A stretch of 64,000 bases of DNA from Phycisphaerales bacterium UBA1161. GTDB taxonomy: Bacteria > Planctomycetota > Phycisphaerae > Tepidisphaerales > Tepidisphaeraceae. Location of the stretch: positions 124,001 through 188,000 of the forward strand of contig DBZL01000014.1 in NCBI GenBank assembly GCA_002311745.1, in the 5' to 3' direction. Shown here piece after piece: positions 61,301-64,000 of this stretch. Position 1 is the first letter of the stretch. Each line of letters starts with the position of its first letter. The notes below the pieces were generated by a model. That model searched no databases. It was not told the origin of the DNA and saw only the letters and a list, made by a program, of their open reading frames with translations. Both the position numbers and the translations under genes were made by a program.

Positions 61301-61722
61301 AACGAGATGGGCAAATCCAGCAGGCCGCCTAAGTCGAATCCGGCCGATGACGTGCCGGACGGCGCCATGCTCGACGCCGTCGCGGGAGACTTTCTTCCCC
61401 TCAGTCGGGGCAGAGCATCGATCAATTGCGTCTGGATGCCCTGGCGGCTATCGGGATCGCCCAGGAACTTGAGTTGATCGGCCATGCCCGCATCCAGAAT
61501 TCGCAGCACCAGCGCCGCGTGATTGGGCACGTCCGCCATGGTCCAATGGCGGGCATCCACGTACGTTTCAAAAACGCCCAGCCGCGCCTTGGGGATCACC
61601 AGGAGCTTGGATTTTTTCGGATCGTTGGGATCAGGAGTGCGGACGACGTGCAGAGACAGCGCGGCAACGGCCCACCCGCTGATCAGGATGGCCACGCCGA
61701 GTAAGCGAATGATCGATTTCAC
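61297..61722 (-). CDS. Small single-span or secreted protein
   Basis: 141 residues. The N-terminal segment RLLGVAILISGWAVAALSLHV is a signal or anchor. The mature part has VRTPDPNDPKKSKLLVIPKAR, a helical segment and a Ser/Ala/Gly-rich C-terminus ending DLPISF. The stop codon overlaps the stop of the convergent GT41 gene by two bases (TAA at 61297-61299, TAG at 61298-61300). Unknown function; the pattern does not match a family I know. Confidence 0.6.
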   Translation of the reverse strand: MKSIIRLLGVAILISGWAVAALSLHVVRTPDPNDPKKSKLLVIPKARLGVFETYVDARHWTMADVPNHAALVLRILDAGMADQLKFLGDPDSRQGIQTQLIDALPRLRGRKSPATASSMAPSGTSSAGFDLGGLLDLPISF

Positions 61723-61909
61723 TCCCGCTCCTTGCCGGATATGCCGGCTTCGCCGTTCATTTCAGCGATGCCGACGTTGATGCATCGGCCGGCAATAGCG
61801 TTTGATCCAGCGGTTGTGCGACCGATAACCCAAGGCACCACCGGATCGCGGTCCGTTTAATCGGAAGGTAACGATATCGCGGAGTGTGAGAACTGGCACG
61901 CGCTGCGGA

Positions 61910-62536
61910 TTACTGCTGAGGCAAGGTCTCGTCGTCTTCAACGAACATGCGCGAAGCCTCGTCGGCCTCACCGTCCTCAGCCGGCGCCTCCGGTCCCTGG
62001 GCGACACCCTCCGAGCCGTCGTCGCCGGCGGCATCGGCGGCGGTCTCGTCGCCGAAGGCATCCGCGCCGTCGGCTTCGTCCGAGCCGGTAAGCTCTTGCT
62101 GCTGGCCCTGGATCGGGATGGCATCGGGCGATTCGGCCGCGGCTTCGCCCTGGCTCTCTTCCACCACCGTTGCGGTCGTCGTACGCTGCGGCGGCATCCG
62201 CAGAAAACTGGTGTAAAAGCCGACCGCAAACAATCCCTGCTGCTGCTGATAAGGGAAATTGATCAATTCGCAAAATTCACGCACCAGCGCCTGGGCCGTC
62301 GGGTCGCTTCGCTCCGCGGCCTGCACCGCCAATTGGTGCTTGCGGTCCCGGAACCGCATGATCTGCACGAAACGCCCGGTGGTTTCCCCCGTATTCCAAT
62401 TGGTGCCCACCTGCTCGAATACCTCAAAGTGGTCGCACCCCAGACGCAGCAGGGTCTGGCGAAAACGCCTCAGAAGGCGGGCGTGTTCCATCCGGCGATC
62501 ACGCGGAACGATGTAACTGTTCGTTTGCAGCAGCAT
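61910..62536 (-). CDS. Uncharacterised protein with acidic tail
   Basis: 208 residues from the ATG at 62536 (ATG at 62581 is also in frame). The first 110 residues are alpha/beta: MLLQTNSYIVPRDRRMEHAR, LLRLGCDHFEVFEQVGTNW and FVQIMRFRDRKHQLAVQ, a pattern like a dimeric ferredoxin-like (ABM/NIPSNAP-type) fold. The remaining 90 residues are acidic and low-complexity (Ala, Glu, Asp, Gly, Pro). No enzyme motif is seen. The low-complexity tail is typical of high-GC planctomycete proteins. Confidence 0.65.
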   Translation of the reverse strand: MLLQTNSYIVPRDRRMEHARLLRRFRQTLLRLGCDHFEVFEQVGTNWNTGETTGRFVQIMRFRDRKHQLAVQAAERSDPTAQALVREFCELINFPYQQQQGLFAVGFYTSFLRMPPQRTTTATVVEESQGEAAAESPDAIPIQGQQQELTGSDEADGADAFGDETAADAAGDDGSEGVAQGPEAPAEDGEADEASRMFVEDDETLPQQ

Positions 62537-62814
62537 GGGGTGAAGGGTTCCTTGCTTACCAGAAGGTTTAGCTCCTGGCATTGTGCCATAAGGACCGCCG
62601 GCATTCAAACGCCATTTTGTCCAAGCATAGGCTCTGTTGCACTATCGGAGGGATGAGCGGCACGGTTGGGCTGCCCCGGCGCGCTCCAAGGTCCGGTAAT
62701 GCGGGGGGTTGCGATAAACCCCGGAAACCGGCCCTCTTGCCCATTCCTCGCCTCCAAAACCCTCAAACCGCGGCTCGCGTGGCTTTGCAGCCACCCCAAG
62801 CAAGCAAGCCCGTT

Positions 62815-63258
62815 TCAGATGCTCAGGAATGGGCTGGCCAGTTGGCCCAATTCGGTCGCGATAATCTGCTCGGCAACGATGGTCTGATCCGCTCCGCGGC
62901 GCATCGCTTCCAGGCCGCAAGAGGTGTAGGCACAGCGGGCGATGATGTGGACCCGCGGATTCAGGAGTCGCGCATTGGACACCCCGCGAAGCACTGCCTG
63001 ATCATCGGGCATCATCAGCACCACGAGGTTGGCGCGCGCGGCCCCGGCATCGCGCAGGGTTTCCAAGTCCGCGGCGTCTCCGGCCATGATGTTCACGCCG
63101 CCGGCCGCCACGCGGTGGCACATCTCGCGATTCAGTTCGATTACCTGGTAGTCGATCCGCCGCTGGCGGAGCATCTCCACCAGCGAACGCCCTGGCAGGC
63201 CATAGCCCCCCACCACCACGAAGGCCGGTCCGCTCGATGGAAAACCGCCATCACCCAT
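62815..63258 (-). CDS. TrkA-N (RCK) NAD-binding domain protein
   Basis: 147 residues. A single Rossmann domain of the TrkA-N/RCK type: FVVVGGYGLPGRSLVEMLRQ with GxGxxG, VIELNREMCHRVAAGGVNIM, AGDAADLETLRDAG and ANLVVLMMPDDQAVL. Such domains sense NAD or ATP and gate potassium channels or transporters, normally fused to or encoded with a membrane subunit. No transporter is visible in the window, so the partner may be elsewhere. The ATG at 63258 removes a low-complexity extension. Confidence 0.82.
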   Translation of the reverse strand: MGDGGFPSSGPAFVVVGGYGLPGRSLVEMLRQRRIDYQVIELNREMCHRVAAGGVNIMAGDAADLETLRDAGAARANLVVLMMPDDQAVLRGVSNARLLNPRVHIIARCAYTSCGLEAMRRGADQTIVAEQIIATELGQLASPFLSI

Positions 63259-63357
63259 ATCTTGTGTCCCAGCCGCCAACGCTCGACCTCTGTGCAAGCC
63301 CCCGAAGGGGCCGATTGTAGCGCCACGCACAGTCCTTTGCCAAGATCGGCGGATGCT

Positions 63358-64000
63358 TTACTCGAGCATCACTTCATCCCCGACGTGCAAAGCGAGCACG
63401 GCCGCGGCTGAGCCGTCGCGCACCGCGATTTCCAGAAGATCGGCGCTGGCGATCAGGGCCAAGGGCGTTCCCGAGGGCACCTGGGCATAGGTGCCGGCGA
63501 TTCGCAGCCGCCGCTTGCCCACCCGAACGGTCCGCTTACCGGCCATCGCCTGGCGCGGGATATTGGTCATCGCGTTGCCGAAATGATCGATGTGAATGAT
63601 CCGCCCGCGGCGCGCATTGCACCGGGCCAGATGGACGTTGAGCAATAAGGGCGTGTCGATGGGCCGGGCGATTTGGCTTATGGGCCGCCCCGCCGCCAGC
63701 ATGCCGGCGGCCGGCGCCATGATGTCGCGGCCGTGGAACGTGCGGCTTATGCGGCGCGGCCGCCAGGTCAGCTCGTGCGCTTTGCCCCGGCCCAGTCGCC
63801 GCCACGCCCAGGTGATCAAGCCGTTGTCCGGGCAGACCACCATCTGCCGGTGGATTTGCACCACCAGAATTCGCCGGCTCGTCCCCACGCCCGGATCGAC
63901 CACGGACAGGTGCACGCATCCCGGCCCGAACGCGGCCACCGCCCGCTCCAGAACGATCGAGCCGCCCAGCACGTCGCCGGGCGAAACGTGGTGAGTGACG
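63358..64000 (-). CDS. SAM hydroxide adenosyltransferase (DUF62), 5' end cut off
   Basis: About 214 residues visible; the start lies beyond the window. The reverse complement of the last bases reads VTHHVSPGDVLGG, followed by LSVVDPGVGTSRRILVVQ, CPDNGLITWAW, TFHGRDIMAPAAG and IHIDHFGNAMTNIP, the conserved blocks of the DUF62 (fluorinase superfamily) fold. Members hydrolyse S-adenosylmethionine to adenosine and methionine. The truncated gene still covers the typical C-terminal domain (GTYAQVPSGTPLALIASADLLEI). Confidence 0.9.
   Translation of the reverse strand, partial: VTHHVSPGDVLGGSIVLERAVAAFGPGCVHLSVVDPGVGTSRRILVVQIHRQMVVCPDNGLITWAWRRLGRGKAHELTWRPRRISRTFHGRDIMAPAAGMLAAGRPISQIARPIDTPLLLNVHLARCNARRGRIIHIDHFGNAMTNIPRQAMAGKRTVRVGKRRLRIAGTYAQVPSGTPLALIASADLLEIAVRDGSAAAVLALHVGDEVMLE

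Overview
The window reads as chromosome of a high-GC planctomycete, most likely of the class Phycisphaerae (inference from gene content, not from a marker phylogeny). The signs are PEP-CTERM anchored GH28 pectinase-like proteins, ThyX, several lipoproteins and small proteins of a planctomycete type, membrane proteins with appended zinc ribbons, and a two-partner secretion locus. Most of the window is ordinary core chromosome. Short stretches look acquired: a ScaI-like restriction-modification cassette with visibly lower GC, and a gene pair of unknown function near 32 kb.

Layout. 1-9 kb: 5' part of yidC, a metallophosphoesterase, homoserine dehydrogenase followed by an ApgM-family enzyme that may be the homoserine kinase, two tandem copies of a small cysteine-containing secreted protein, a zinc-ribbon membrane protein, aspartate kinase (lysC) and a degenerate nuclease-fold protein. 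9-19.7 kb: XerC/D recombinase, lipoproteins including a TolB-like propeller, a DUF4190-like membrane protein, LOG, ThyX, a degenerate exchanger-like membrane protein, cysteine desulfurase, M50 protease and NUDIX hydrolase. 20-25 kb: Cof-type phosphatase, dihydrolipoyl dehydrogenase and a GH28 enzyme.

26-31.3 kb is a compact four-gene minus-strand operon: a GT87-like membrane glycosyltransferase, a protein with two tandem protein-kinase-like domains, a HemN/HemW-like radical SAM protein and a second radical SAM protein with a C-terminal cysteine cluster. The gaps are 9 nt and 4 nt, and the last pair overlaps at GTGA. I do not recognise this combination as a described pathway and regard it as the best candidate for a new system.

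31.7-35.4 kb: the unknown overlapping gene pair, then an ECF sigma factor, putative anti-sigma factor, small membrane protein and DedA operon, with a membrane protein divergent from the sigma gene. 35.4-42.9 kb: tpsB-tpsA two-partner secretion, whose exoprotein carries exact 270-bp-period repeats. 43-48.7 kb: tRNA-Arg(CCG), PBP4-type peptidase, DUF2442, the restriction-modification cassette, HtpX and PyrE. 48.8-54.5 kb: a GT39-like transferase, two tandem PEP-CTERM GH28 proteins and RNase III. 54.7-64 kb: an S55-type peptidase followed by a secreted propeller protein, ribosomal protein bL34, a TPR/GT41 transferase, three uncharacterised or regulatory genes, and a truncated SAM hydroxide adenosyltransferase.

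Connections. hom, the ApgM-like gene and lysC cover the aspartate-to-phosphohomoserine branch. The GH28 enzymes suggest use of pectin-like polysaccharide. Envelope biology is prominent: YidC, DacB, HtpX, M50, two-partner secretion, lipoproteins and an ECF sigma operon. All functional calls rest on reading motifs by eye; no database search was run.
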